A stretch of DNA of 64,000 nt from NCBI GenBank assembly GCA_017621035.1, contig JAGATY010000013.1:52669-116668 (forward strand). Reading direction: 5' to 3'. Source of the DNA: Bacteroides sp. (GTDB lineage: Bacteria; Bacteroidota; Bacteroidia; Bacteroidales; Bacteroidaceae). Below the pieces are notes generated by a model. The model had not been told where the DNA came from, did no database searches, and saw only the letters and a program-made list of their open reading frames with translations. Below, one piece after another: positions 1 to 6,922 of the stretch (its first letter is position 1; each line of letters opens with the position of its first letter). The translations under genes and the position numbers were made by a program.

Positions 1-21
1 AATGGCGATTGTTCGTTTCAT
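1..21 (-). CDS. ddl: D-alanine--D-alanine ligase, N-terminal start only (partial)
   Basis: Only the first seven codons are inside the window; read on the minus strand they give M-K-R-T-I-A-I. The ATG overlaps the TGA stop of the pseudouridine synthase gene as ATGA, so the two are translationally coupled. The start peptide matches my memory of Bacteroides D-Ala-D-Ala ligases, and the gene order PASTA protein, RluD, Ddl is common in that group. The identification rests on seven residues plus synteny, so it is inference. Confidence 0.6.
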
Positions 22-1094
22 TCTAAATCTCTATTACTGATATAGCTTCTCCACTTCTCTATCAGGGCTGTCATATCCTCGGGCATCTCGGAGTCGAAGT
101 ACATCTCCTCACCGGTGACGGGATGCACAAAGCCTAGGGTTTTGGCATGAAGTGCCTGACGTGGGCAAGTATCGAAGCAGTTGTTTACAAATTGTTTGTA
201 TTTGGAAAAATGGGTCCCTTTCAAGATTTCGTGACCACCGTAGCGCTCATCGTTGAAAAGGATGTGACCGATGTGTTTCATGTGGACGCGAATTTGGTGA
301 GTACGTCCGGTTTCAAGTACACACTCCACCAGGGTGACATAGCCCAAGCGTTCCAGTACCCGATAGTGGGTAACGGCATGTTTTCCCTCTCCATCGGGAA
401 CTACCGCCATCTGCATACGGTCTTTAGGATTACGGGCAATGTCTCCGGTTACAGTACCTTCATCACTCTCTACATTGCCCCAAAGCAAGGCACGATAACG
501 ACGTTTGGTTGTCTTGTGGAAGAACTGGTTACCGAGATGTGTCTTGGCATCTGGAGTTTTAGCTATCACCAGCAGGCCGGAAGTATCTTTGTCGATACGA
601 TGTACCAATCCTACGTGCGGGTCATTGGCATCGTAGTCAGGCACATCTTTCATGTGCCAGGCTATCGCATTCACCAGCGTACCGTGATAATTGCCGTGCC
701 CGGGATGCACCACCAGGCCGGCTGGCTTGTTCACCACCATCAGGTACTTGTCTTCATAAACTATATTAAGAGGAATATCTTCGGGAATAACATCATTCTC
801 ATAGCGCGGGCGATCCATCATGATGGTGATAACATCCTGTGGTTTCACCTTATAGCTACTCTTCACTGCCTTGCCATTGGCCATTACAAAGCCCTGTTCA
901 GCAGCCTTCTGGATACGGTTACGAGAGGAGTTGGGCAGACGATCGAAGAGATACTTGTCCACCCGCATCTGTTCCTGTCCTCTATCTACCACCACACGGA
1001 AGTGCTCATAGAGTTGAGCCTCATCACCCACCGGTTCGATATCGTCCAGGTCGTCGTTATCCAGTTCTAAGTTATCAGGGAGTTCTTCAATCAT
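18..1094 (-). CDS. rluD: RluA/RluD-family 23S rRNA pseudouridine synthase
   Basis: 358 aa. An N-terminal S4 RNA-binding domain (about residues 43-95, RVDKYLFDRL onward) is followed by the RluA-type catalytic domain. The catalytic block HRIDKDTSG lies near residue 165, with Asp168 the expected nucleophile; the VNKPAGLVVHPG motif (about 121-132) and the RTHQIRVH motif are also present. Family members isomerise uridines in 23S rRNA; RluD itself modifies helix 69. An acidic leader of about 30 residues precedes the S4 domain, as is usual in Bacteroidetes. The gene is 12 nt downstream of the PASTA gene and overlaps ddl by ATGA, so it is the middle of an operon. The exact target uridine cannot be read from sequence. 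Confidence 0.93.
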   Translation of the reverse strand: MIEELPDNLELDNDDLDDIEPVGDEAQLYEHFRVVVDRGQEQMRVDKYLFDRLPNSSRNRIQKAAEQGFVMANGKAVKSSYKVKPQDVITIMMDRPRYENDVIPEDIPLNIVYEDKYLMVVNKPAGLVVHPGHGNYHGTLVNAIAWHMKDVPDYDANDPHVGLVHRIDKDTSGLLVIAKTPDAKTHLGNQFFHKTTKRRYRALLWGNVESDEGTVTGDIARNPKDRMQMAVVPDGEGKHAVTHYRVLERLGYVTLVECVLETGRTHQIRVHMKHIGHILFNDERYGGHEILKGTHFSKYKQFVNNCFDTCPRQALHAKTLGFVHPVTGEEMYFDSEMPEDMTALIEKWRSYISNRDLE

Positions 1095-1106
1095 AGGAGG
1101 AAAAGA

Positions 1107-1760
1107 TTAGAACCAAGAGTCTTCAGCCTTTGCCGGAGTTGTAGCCGGTTTGACTTGATGTCTTGAGAGGGAATCTTGCAAACTATTCAGGGAATCAAGT
1201 GCCAATGCGCCTCCATCGCCCACTTCCAACGTCACGGTTGCCCCCATCGGAATCTTCTCACCAATGGCAAGTGAGCGATTGTTATAACGGACGCCATAGA
1301 CCCAGTCTTTCTCTCCCGCCACCAGTTTTACCGAATCCAATTTAAAGCCAGAAGCCAACAAACGAGCCTCTGCCTGACGCAAAGAGCTGTTATCGGCCAC
1401 ATCAGGAACTAGTTGCAGAGGGACACTTTGAGTATTCACTGTCAGATAAACAATACGTCCTTTCTTCACCTTGTGTCCTGCCGAGGGGTTACAATCAAGC
1501 ACACAACCGGCCGGTTCATCCTTGATATAGGTTGAGTCTGAAATAACAGCCACCAACTGCTGACGGGCAAAAGCCTCCTCTGCCTGTTTCACGCTCAAAC
1601 CTTTTACTTCAGGTACTACCACAGCCTCACCATGGCGGGTATAACTATCCAGCCAGTTTAACACACCCACCAGCAAAGCCACCACAACCAGCACCATTGC
1701 CAGCAGGTTTCCCCAGAAATATTTATTGCTTTTGAAAGAGAAAAATTCTTTTATCGTCAT
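1107..1760 (-). CDS. PASTA-domain membrane protein
   Basis: 217 aa. One membrane helix (about residues 18-36, rich in Leu/Val) follows a short cytoplasmic tail. The extracytoplasmic part holds about two PASTA repeats (VVPEVKGLSVKQAEEAF onward, then LVPDVADNSSLRQAEARLL onward), each with the typical P-x-V-x-G/D and AE-L pattern, and a polar Ser/Thr/Lys tail. PASTA domains bind peptidoglycan stem peptides or beta-lactams in PBPs and Ser/Thr kinases; here there is no kinase or transpeptidase domain. It is first in an operon with RluD and ddl, which places it beside cell-wall synthesis. The role is not established. Confidence 0.85.
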   Translation of the reverse strand: MTIKEFFSFKSNKYFWGNLLAMVLVVVALLVGVLNWLDSYTRHGEAVVVPEVKGLSVKQAEEAFARQQLVAVISDSTYIKDEPAGCVLDCNPSAGHKVKKGRIVYLTVNTQSVPLQLVPDVADNSSLRQAEARLLASGFKLDSVKLVAGEKDWVYGVRYNNRSLAIGEKIPMGATVTLEVGDGGALALDSLNSLQDSLSRHQVKPATTPAKAEDSWF

Positions 1761-1779
1761 AACTGTTCGCTATTTTCAG

Positions 1780-1787
1780 CAAAGATA
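1780..1787 (-). promoter_or_regulatory. -7 box of the PASTA-rluD-ddl operon
   Basis: The minus strand reads TATCTTTG, a match to the Bacteroides sigma-ABfr -7 consensus TAnnTTTG, 20 nt upstream of the PASTA start codon. I see no good -33 TTTG at the right distance. Confidence 0.5.
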
Positions 1788-1841
1788 GATATAAAAAATG
1801 AGAGAAAAGGCAGAGAGCAATAATAAAGTTGTACCGAAAGG

Positions 1842-2492
1842 CTAGATGCCTAAGGTTTTAGACGATTGCTTACCTAACAAGACGTTTAAATCTTCCCACC
1901 AGTCAGCATTCTGCTTCACATGCAACCCTTTGATACCTACAGCCTCTGCAGCCAGAATGTTTTTCAAGCTATCATCCACAAAAAGAGTCTCTTCTGCCTT
2001 CATACCGTCTCTATTCAACGCTTGCTGGAATATATCCGGATTGGGTTTATAGGCTCCCATCTCATAGCTGCAGAACAAGGAATCAAAGTAGAACGATATA
2101 GGCTTACCATCTGAACTAAAACGCTGACTACGTGTAAAGTCCATGATAAAAGGGTTGGTATTGCTCAACAAACAGAGATGATAATGCTCCTTCAGTTCCA
2201 GCAAATGATGCAATCTTTCTACCGGAACATCTCGAATAAAACCTAACCAACAGTACTGAGCCTTTTCCCAACTGACTGATTCACACCCCGAGGCAGAAGC
2301 CATTCTGCGACAGAACTCCTCGGCGTCAATCTTTCCGGTTTCCACATCCAGAAAGAAATCCTTCTGTCCATACTCACCCATATAATAGTCAGCATCTATT
2401 CCTGCTTCACGAAACCGCCGGAAAGCCTCTGCAGTATTTTGGCGGAAAATCACACCGCCCATATCAAACAATATATTTTTTATCATTCTCAT
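1842..2492 (-). CDS. HAD-superfamily hydrolase (subclass IA, YihX-like)
   Basis: 216 aa. HAD motif I is the FDMGG near residue 9, where the second Asp of DxD is replaced by Gly; motif II is LLSNTN (about 133); a KPNPDIF motif supplies Lys; motif IV is LFVDDS (about 171). Residues 15-85 form the helical cap of subclass IA. The pattern resembles the E. coli YihX type of sugar-phosphate phosphatases. FDMGG lacks the general acid Asp of classical phosphatases, which is usual for this subgroup. It stands alone between the rpmH terminator and the PASTA operon. The substrate is unknown. Confidence 0.82.
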   Translation of the reverse strand: MRMIKNILFDMGGVIFRQNTAEAFRRFREAGIDADYYMGEYGQKDFFLDVETGKIDAEEFCRRMASASGCESVSWEKAQYCWLGFIRDVPVERLHHLLELKEHYHLCLLSNTNPFIMDFTRSQRFSSDGKPISFYFDSLFCSYEMGAYKPNPDIFQQALNRDGMKAEETLFVDDSLKNILAAEAVGIKGLHVKQNADWWEDLNVLLGKQSSKTLGI

Positions 2493-2548
2493 TACACCGT
2501 TTTATTGAATATAAGCTTCGCAAGAACAACTTACAAGAGTTGGCCAAA

Positions 2549-2586
2549 CAAGAAAAGCCGCAAAAAACTTTTTCGTTTCTTGCGGC
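2549..2586 (-). terminator. Rho-independent terminator of rpmH
   Basis: On the minus strand GCCGCAAGAAAC and GTTTTTTGCGGC form a 12-bp stem with one mismatch and a 6-nt loop, followed by TTTTCTTG. It lies 25 nt past the rpmH stop and ahead of the HAD gene. Confidence 0.85.
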
Positions 2587-2610
2587 CCTCTTATTCTTTC
2601 AAAGTGAGGC

Positions 2611-2772
2611 TTATGCCTTTACACCGTTGTATTCGTCAGAAACAGTCAGTTTCTTTCTGCCCTTTGCACGACGTGCAGCCAATACTCTACGGCCGTTAGC
2701 AGTAGCCATTCTCTCACGGAAACCGTGTTTGTTTTTTCTCTTTCTGTTAGAGGGTTGGTAAGTTCTTTTCAT
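2611..2772 (-). CDS. rpmH: 50S ribosomal protein L34
   Basis: 53 aa. It begins [20 protein letters not shown] and continues [20 protein letters not shown], the diagnostic L34 signature, with a [13 protein letters not shown] tail. About one third of the residues are Arg or Lys, as expected for this small large-subunit protein. It is transcribed away from efp, with its own -7 box and a strong terminator. Confidence 0.97.
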   Translation of the reverse strand: MKRTYQPSNRKRKNKHGFRERMATANGRRVLAARRAKGRKKLTVSDEYNGVKA

Positions 2773-2816
2773 CTTTCTATCTTATTTTACGTTATTATTC
2801 TCACGAATTCGGGCTG

Positions 2817-2824
2817 CAAAGATA
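2817..2824 (-). promoter_or_regulatory. -7 box of rpmH promoter
   Basis: The minus strand reads TATCTTTG, 45 nt upstream of the rpmH ATG. About 20 nt further upstream is CTTGG, a possible degenerate -33 element. The efp promoter lies back to back in the same 199-nt gap. Confidence 0.6.
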
Positions 2825-2874
2825 GAGGCTTTTTTCAAATAAACCAAGCGTTAACTCATTTTCTCTCAAAAGTT

Positions 2875-2906
2875 TTTGCGAATTCTACTGAATTCCATTA
2901 CTTTTG
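2875..2906 (+). promoter_or_regulatory. efp promoter (-33 TTTG, -7 TACTTTTG)
   Basis: TTTG at 2875-2878, a 20-nt spacer and TACTTTTG at 2899-2906 match the Bacteroides consensus (TTTG, about 19-21 nt, TAnnTTTG). The efp ATG is 65 nt downstream. Confidence 0.75.
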
Positions 2907-2971
2907 CACCCGCAAAAAGCTATTTAGCAACCGGATAATTCTAATATAAATCAAAATAAAGACTCTAAAGT

Positions 2972-3538
2972 ATGATAAATGCTCAAGACATTAAAATCGG
3001 AACTTGCATCCGCATGGATGGCAAACTCTATTTCTGTATCGACTTCCTGCATGTAAAGCCGGGAAAAGGTAACACCTTTATGCGTACAAAGCTGAAAGAC
3101 GTAGTAAACGGTTACGTTTTGGAACGTCGTTTCAACATTGGTGAAAAGCTGGAAGATGTACGTGTAGAACGTCGTCCCCACCAATACCTTTATAAAGAAG
3201 GTGATGACTATTTGTTCATGAACCAAGAAACTTTTGACCAAATTCCCATCGCACACGACCTTATCAATGGTGTTGACTTCTTGCTGGAAGGTCAGGTTGT
3301 AGACGTAGTATCCGATGCTTCTACAGAAACAGTACTTTATGCAGACCTCCCCATCAAGGTTCAAATGAAGATTACTTATACAGAACCGGGATTGAAGGGC
3401 GATACCGCTACCAACACACTGAAGCCCGCTACCGTAGAAAGTGGCGCAACCGTACGTGTTCCCCTCTTCATCAATGAAGGTGAAACTATCGAAATCGACA
3501 CCCGCGACGGTTCTTACGTTGGCCGCGTAAAGGCATAA
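2972..3538 (+). CDS. efp: Translation elongation factor P
   Basis: 188 aa, the normal EF-P length. Three OB-like beta-barrel domains can be followed: KOW-like N-terminal (about 1-65), central OB (about 66-125, FMNQETFDQIPI) and C-terminal OB (about 126-188, ending EGETIEIDTRDGSYVGRVKA). The tip loop reads KPGKGNTFMRTKL, so the residue modified in other bacteria is Lys in the GKGN context. EF-P relieves ribosome stalling at polyproline. It has its own promoter and a strong terminator, so it is monocistronic. Confidence 0.97.
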   Translation: MINAQDIKIGTCIRMDGKLYFCIDFLHVKPGKGNTFMRTKLKDVVNGYVLERRFNIGEKLEDVRVERRPHQYLYKEGDDYLFMNQETFDQIPIAHDLINGVDFLLEGQVVDVVSDASTETVLYADLPIKVQMKITYTEPGLKGDTATNTLKPATVESGATVRVPLFINEGETIEIDTRDGSYVGRVKA

Positions 3539-3580
3539 GTACTAGCTTATCCGAATCAGGAATAAAAATACTTCGATACT

Positions 3581-3618
3581 AAGTCCCGAGGTTCTCTCTT
3601 GAGCCTCGGGACTTTTTT
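3581..3618 (+). terminator. Rho-independent terminator of efp
   Basis: AAGTCCCGAGG and CCTCGGGACTT form a perfect 11-bp stem with a 12-nt loop, ending in a run of six T. Confidence 0.92.
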
Positions 3619-3754
3619 ATGTATAAATCCTTGCATCACCAACCGGTACTCCACAAGGCAGCAAGCCCCTTCTCAGGAAACAAAAGTTCTTTAGTTAGGA
3701 AAGAAACTTATTTCAGTCAGGAAATAAAAATCTAAAGATAAGGAAAGAAATCTT

Positions 3755-3834
3755 AATCAGCAGCGCTGTTTCACCAATCAGCGCTGCTGATTAAGTAAAC
3801 GGCGGTGGTGATTGGTGAAACAGCGCTGCTGATT
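3755..3834. repeat. 26-bp perfect inverted repeat plus an extra internal copy
   Basis: Positions 3755-3780 and 3809-3834 are exact reverse complements (26 of 26) separated by 28 nt. The outer half of the arm (AATCAGCAGCGCT) is present a third time in inverted orientation at 3780-3792, so two alternative hairpins are possible. There is no T-tract, so it does not look like a terminator. Confidence 0.85.
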
Positions 3835-3854
3835 TACTTTTATTTCAGGAAGAA

Positions 3855-3921
3855 GAGGAGTTTATAGCAGGAGAAAAGAGGTTTTATAGCAAGAGTAATG
3901 AGGTTTTGTAACAGGAGAAAT
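3855..3921. repeat. Degenerate 22-23-bp tandem repeat, three units
   Basis: Units at 3855-3877, 3878-3899 and 3900-3921 share the pattern GAGG(AG)TTTATAGCAGGAG followed by A-rich bases. No ORF reads through it. Confidence 0.65.
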
Positions 3922-4083
3922 AAAAAGGCTACCCATGAACCCGTACTGCAGTCATCTGTAAGGAAGAATATCAGCCACCACTGACGACCAATGTCAATTA
4001 TAAGTGACGACCAGCCTTGTTCACAAGTGAAGCTTCAAGAAATTCCAAGACTCGCAAAGTACAACAAAGAGAAGACTCATCCT

Positions 4084-4974
4084 TTATCGCTTGGTAGAAA
4101 TAATCATAAAGGTGACAGCAGCCATGGCTAGCAATATGCCGACAATAATGTTGTTGGTCAATGCCTCACCAAAAATCAGTGTACCCACCAGAATTGCAGT
4201 GATAGGCTCAAACACCCCAAGAACAGAAGCCTTCGTTGCCCCAATGTTTCGAGTGGCAATAGCCAACGAAGCCGTGGAAACAATAGTTGGAAGAAGTGCC
4301 AAGCCAACCAGATTAAGCCAATCCACTCTACTCTCAATACCGTCAGTAATACCTGTATCTGAAGCAATTATCTTTACCATAAAGAGGATGGCTCCTACGG
4401 AAAGTGAATAAAACGTCAGCAAAGAGTTGGAAATGCTGCCGATGGTTTTACTTCGGTTGATGATGACTATAAAAAGGGCATACACCAAGGCCGAGCCTAT
4501 GGAGAGCCAAACACCTATCGGATTGATTTCTTGCGTAGAATCGCTTTGCGTCATAATAATGACCCCGATAAATGTAACAACAATGGCAAGCCACACTTGC
4601 CATGAAGGAACCACCCGCAAGAAGACCATAATCAATGCCACCACAACAGGATAAAGAAAAACAAGAGTAGTGGCCAGTCCCGAAGGAATATATTTATATG
4701 CCTCAAACAAGAAAAGACTGCTGGATGTATATAGCAAACCTAGTATAAGCAATATCCCGGCCTGTTTCCACGACAGCTTGAAGCTTTGCCTATCAAACAG
4801 AAGTAGAGAGCCAAGTATCAGCACAGCAATACCATAACGAAAAAAGAGAATAGACTCGATAGAGGCTCCATTCCTCATCAACGGCATACCGAAAAGCGGA
4901 TTCAATCCGTAGGTAACACCTGTTATAATTCCAGCCGGGTAGCCTATCAACGCATTCTTACTAAGTGCTTTCAT
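4084..4974 (-). CDS. EamA/DMT-family permease (drug/metabolite transporter)
   Basis: 296 aa, almost entirely hydrophobic, with about ten membrane helices arranged as two EamA repeats (about 10-145 and 155-292). The end of the first repeat (VVALIMVFLRVVPSWQVWLAI, read in parts) and the FEPITAILVG segment near residue 254 are typical of the family. Members export amino acids, drugs or metabolites across the inner membrane; the substrate cannot be told from sequence. Monocistronic. Confidence 0.88.
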   Translation of the reverse strand: MKALSKNALIGYPAGIITGVTYGLNPLFGMPLMRNGASIESILFFRYGIAVLILGSLLLFDRQSFKLSWKQAGILLILGLLYTSSSLFLFEAYKYIPSGLATTLVFLYPVVVALIMVFLRVVPSWQVWLAIVVTFIGVIIMTQSDSTQEINPIGVWLSIGSALVYALFIVIINRSKTIGSISNSLLTFYSLSVGAILFMVKIIASDTGITDGIESRVDWLNLVGLALLPTIVSTASLAIATRNIGATKASVLGVFEPITAILVGTLIFGEALTNNIIVGILLAMAAVTFMIISTKR

Positions 4975-5250
4975 CCTGTTTTAACTCAATATCTTTGTTC
5001 TTGGAGGGTGCAAACGTACATAAAAAATCTTCTTGTTATTCGATGAAGACGTAAGAAACTACACCTTAAGAGAGCACATTCATTAAAAAGGTTTATGAGT
5101 TTGAATGATTGGATAAAGGAGCAAAAACAAAGAGAATGGAGAGCCTATTTATTGAAAAACCTCAAAACGTTGATTAAATCAGGCCCATTTCGGTAAAATT
5201 AACAAACTGCCCAAAAAAGAGATTAAGACATAGCAACCTATCAGCATCCC
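4975..5250. other. EamA upstream region; no gene seen
   Basis: The minus strand carries TACGTTTG at 5011-5018, a TAnnTTTG -7 box about 40 nt upstream of the EamA ATG. Nothing else could be supported in this AT-rich stretch. Confidence 0.45.
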
Positions 5251-5512
5251 GTAACGTCAGTTCGGCAGATGGTCTGAAAGACCAGGTGGCAAAGCCACTT
5301 TCAATAACCGCGGACTTTCAAGTCCGTGGATAGAGTAATTGATTTCTATCCATCCGTCTGGAAGACGGGGCCGGAGGCTATAGTAGTCTTACAGACCGCG
5401 TCTTTACAGACGCAAGGAGTGGAAAGGTACTACCACCACGGGCTTAAAAGCCCGCGGCTACTATAGTACCTACGGTACCCGGTCTTTCAGACCTTACGCC
5501 GAATTCAGGTTC
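5251..5512. repeat. Compound array of short hairpins (REP/MITE-like element, long copy)
   Basis: At least seven small palindromes follow each other: GGTCTGAAAGACC (5271-5283), GTGGCAAAGCCAC (5286-5298), CGGACTT/AAGTCCG (5311-5326), CCGTCTGGAAGACGG (5354-5368), GCGTCTTTACAGACGC (5398-5413), CGGGCTTAAAAGCCCG (5439-5454, inside a GGTACTA/TAGTACC outer stem) and GGTCTTTCAGACC (5481-5493). The ends are complementary (TTCGGC near 5261, GCCGAA near 5498). The outer parts recur at 22793-22839 without the middle. No protein is encoded. It lies downstream of the decayed HTH fragment and upstream of EamA. Confidence 0.85.
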
Positions 5513-5597
5513 CGTAGAACTGCTGGCGGCTCGTTTTTTGTTATAAGTTCTTGTCCGTATTCTATTTAATGAGTAACATTAAAGGCCCTTACAGCTT

Positions 5598-5673
5598 CCA
5601 CAATGTCTGCCCCTCCTCAGTTCCCATCTTCCTGCGGATGGGAGGTTTTGCGGACATAGACGATGCCAGAGGT
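5598..5673 (-). pseudogene. Decayed 76-nt fragment of a LuxR-type HTH gene 3' end
   Basis: Matches the end of the TPR-HTH gene at 6943-7018 with six substitutions and two one-base indels. The minus strand still reads T-S-G-I-V-Y-V-R-K-T-S before the frame breaks. All six substitutions are C to T or G to A relative to the intact copy, as expected for an unselected, AT-drifting copy. It sits just past the 3' end of the DUF4143 ATPase gene, so that gene is bracketed by the intact gene and the remnant. Confidence 0.75.
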
Positions 5674-5686
5674 GGGTATATCATGC

Positions 5687-6823
5687 TTAGATTTTTCTGA
5701 AATTAATCACACCGTTATGCGGGGATGGCAATGAATCTGTTCCGTCATAAATGACTTGGGTAGATTTGACATCATCACCCAGTAGCGTACGCAGCACATT
5801 CATATTGGCAAAAAAATCGGGATTGATAATCTTGGCCGATTTGATTTCGTATGCTTTTATTTCATTCCCGTTTAACGAAAGGATGTCCACTTCCCGGGTC
5901 TTGTCTCTATAAAAGAACAGATTGTTCGACTCTCCACGGTTAAACCTCTGTTTCAGCATTTCACTGACAATCATGTTCTCGAATATTTCTCCTCTCAAAG
6001 GATGATGTTGCAATTGTTGAGGCTTTTCGATGCCCAATAGATAGCATACCAAACCGGTGTCATGAAAATAGATTTTAGGGGTCTTGGTCAAGCGCTTGCC
6101 TATGTTCCGATAGAAAGGTTGCAGCAGGAAAAGTATGTATGACGCTTCCAGTACACTGACCCATCGCTTAACAGTCACTCCGCTGACTCCTAATTCGCTT
6201 GATATGGACTGGGCGTTGAACTCTGTCCCAATCCGTGACGCACATATTCGGATGAACTGTTGGAAAAGGTGAAGGTCGGGGATGTTGGATATTTGACGAA
6301 CGTCCCGTTGGATATAGGTGCTTAAATAGCTGTCATATACTGTCAGAGGTGTTTTCCTGCTTCCCCAAATGGCAGGATAGAAACCACGGTACATGATTTC
6401 GTCTGTCGGTATTGTCTGAATTTCCGGCAATTCGTCGAAAGCCAAAGGAAGCAAGCGCCGGATGGCAACACGCCCGGCTAACGATTGGGATATGTTTTGC
6501 ATTAAAAGGAAATCGCTGCTGCCTGATAACACGAATCGTAATGAGGGGGTTTCATCAACCAACAACTGAATGGCAGAAAACAGTTCTGGCACAAGTTGGG
6601 CTTCATCAATGATGACCCCCTTGGTATATTGACGAAGAAAACCCTCGGCATCCAGTTTCATTAATCTTTGCGTATTTTGCCGTTCCAGATTGATGTATTC
6701 ATAATCGGGAAAAGCCATTTTGCAGAGCGTAGTTTTTCCGGATTGGCGAGGCCCTGTAACCGATATGACTGACCAATCATGGCTTAGTTCTATCAGATTT
6801 TGTTGGAGATTGCGTACTATCAT
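5687..6823 (-). CDS. AAA-type ATPase with DUF4143 domain
   Basis: 378 aa. The N-terminal ATPase domain has Walker A TGPRQSGKTT (about 23-32), Walker B VIIDEAQ (about 70-76) and sensor-like VLSGSSDFLL (about 117). The C-terminal DUF4143 part begins near YLSTYIQRDVRQI (about 167) and includes a winged-helix-like segment (SISSELGVSGVTVKRWV) and a PD-(D/E)xK-like end (REVDILSLNG, KAYEIKSAK). These proteins are common, often horizontally spread, and of unclear function; the last part resembles a nuclease fold with E-x-K residues. It is bracketed by a HTH gene and a decayed HTH fragment. Function is not assigned. Confidence 0.88.
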   Translation of the reverse strand: MIVRNLQQNLIELSHDWSVISVTGPRQSGKTTLCKMAFPDYEYINLERQNTQRLMKLDAEGFLRQYTKGVIIDEAQLVPELFSAIQLLVDETPSLRFVLSGSSDFLLMQNISQSLAGRVAIRRLLPLAFDELPEIQTIPTDEIMYRGFYPAIWGSRKTPLTVYDSYLSTYIQRDVRQISNIPDLHLFQQFIRICASRIGTEFNAQSISSELGVSGVTVKRWVSVLEASYILFLLQPFYRNIGKRLTKTPKIYFHDTGLVCYLLGIEKPQQLQHHPLRGEIFENMIVSEMLKQRFNRGESNNLFFYRDKTREVDILSLNGNEIKAYEIKSAKIINPDFFANMNVLRTLLGDDVKSTQVIYDGTDSLPSPHNGVINFRKI

Positions 6824-6846
6824 ACTATCTTTTTTATATAAGCAAA

Positions 6847-6883
6847 GTGGACAAATCTAACATCTGATGTTAAATTTGTCCAC
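6847..6883. repeat. Inverted repeat upstream of the DUF4143 ATPase
   Basis: GTGGACAAAT-C-TAACA and TGTTA-A-ATTTGTCCAC are complementary over 15 of 16 positions around a 5-nt centre. It lies 24 nt before the ATPase start and 40 nt past the stop of the TPR-HTH gene, so it could be an operator, a terminator, or both. There is no T-tract on the minus strand. Confidence 0.65.
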
Positions 6884-6922
6884 AAATATACGCGATGGAT
6901 TTCAATTAAGCAAATTATTGGT

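Larger units (their letters stand above)
3619..4083. other. Non-coding gap with inverted and tandem repeats
   Basis: No credible gene on either strand between the efp terminator and the EamA gene. The stretch is AT-rich and built of degenerate repeats: AGGAAAGAAA/AGGAAATAAA words near 3695-3750, a strong palindrome at 3755-3834, and a tandem repeat at 3855-3921. It faces the 3' ends of both flanking genes. Confidence 0.6.

Noticed and set aside
147-1070. 307-codon plus-strand frame opposite rluD
   Set aside because: It is a shadow of the RluD reading frame: no RBS, no family features, and the minus strand encodes a complete, motif-rich enzyme.
5251-5512. CRISPR array
   Set aside because: The palindromes differ in sequence and spacing; there is no constant repeat, no regular spacer and no cas gene.
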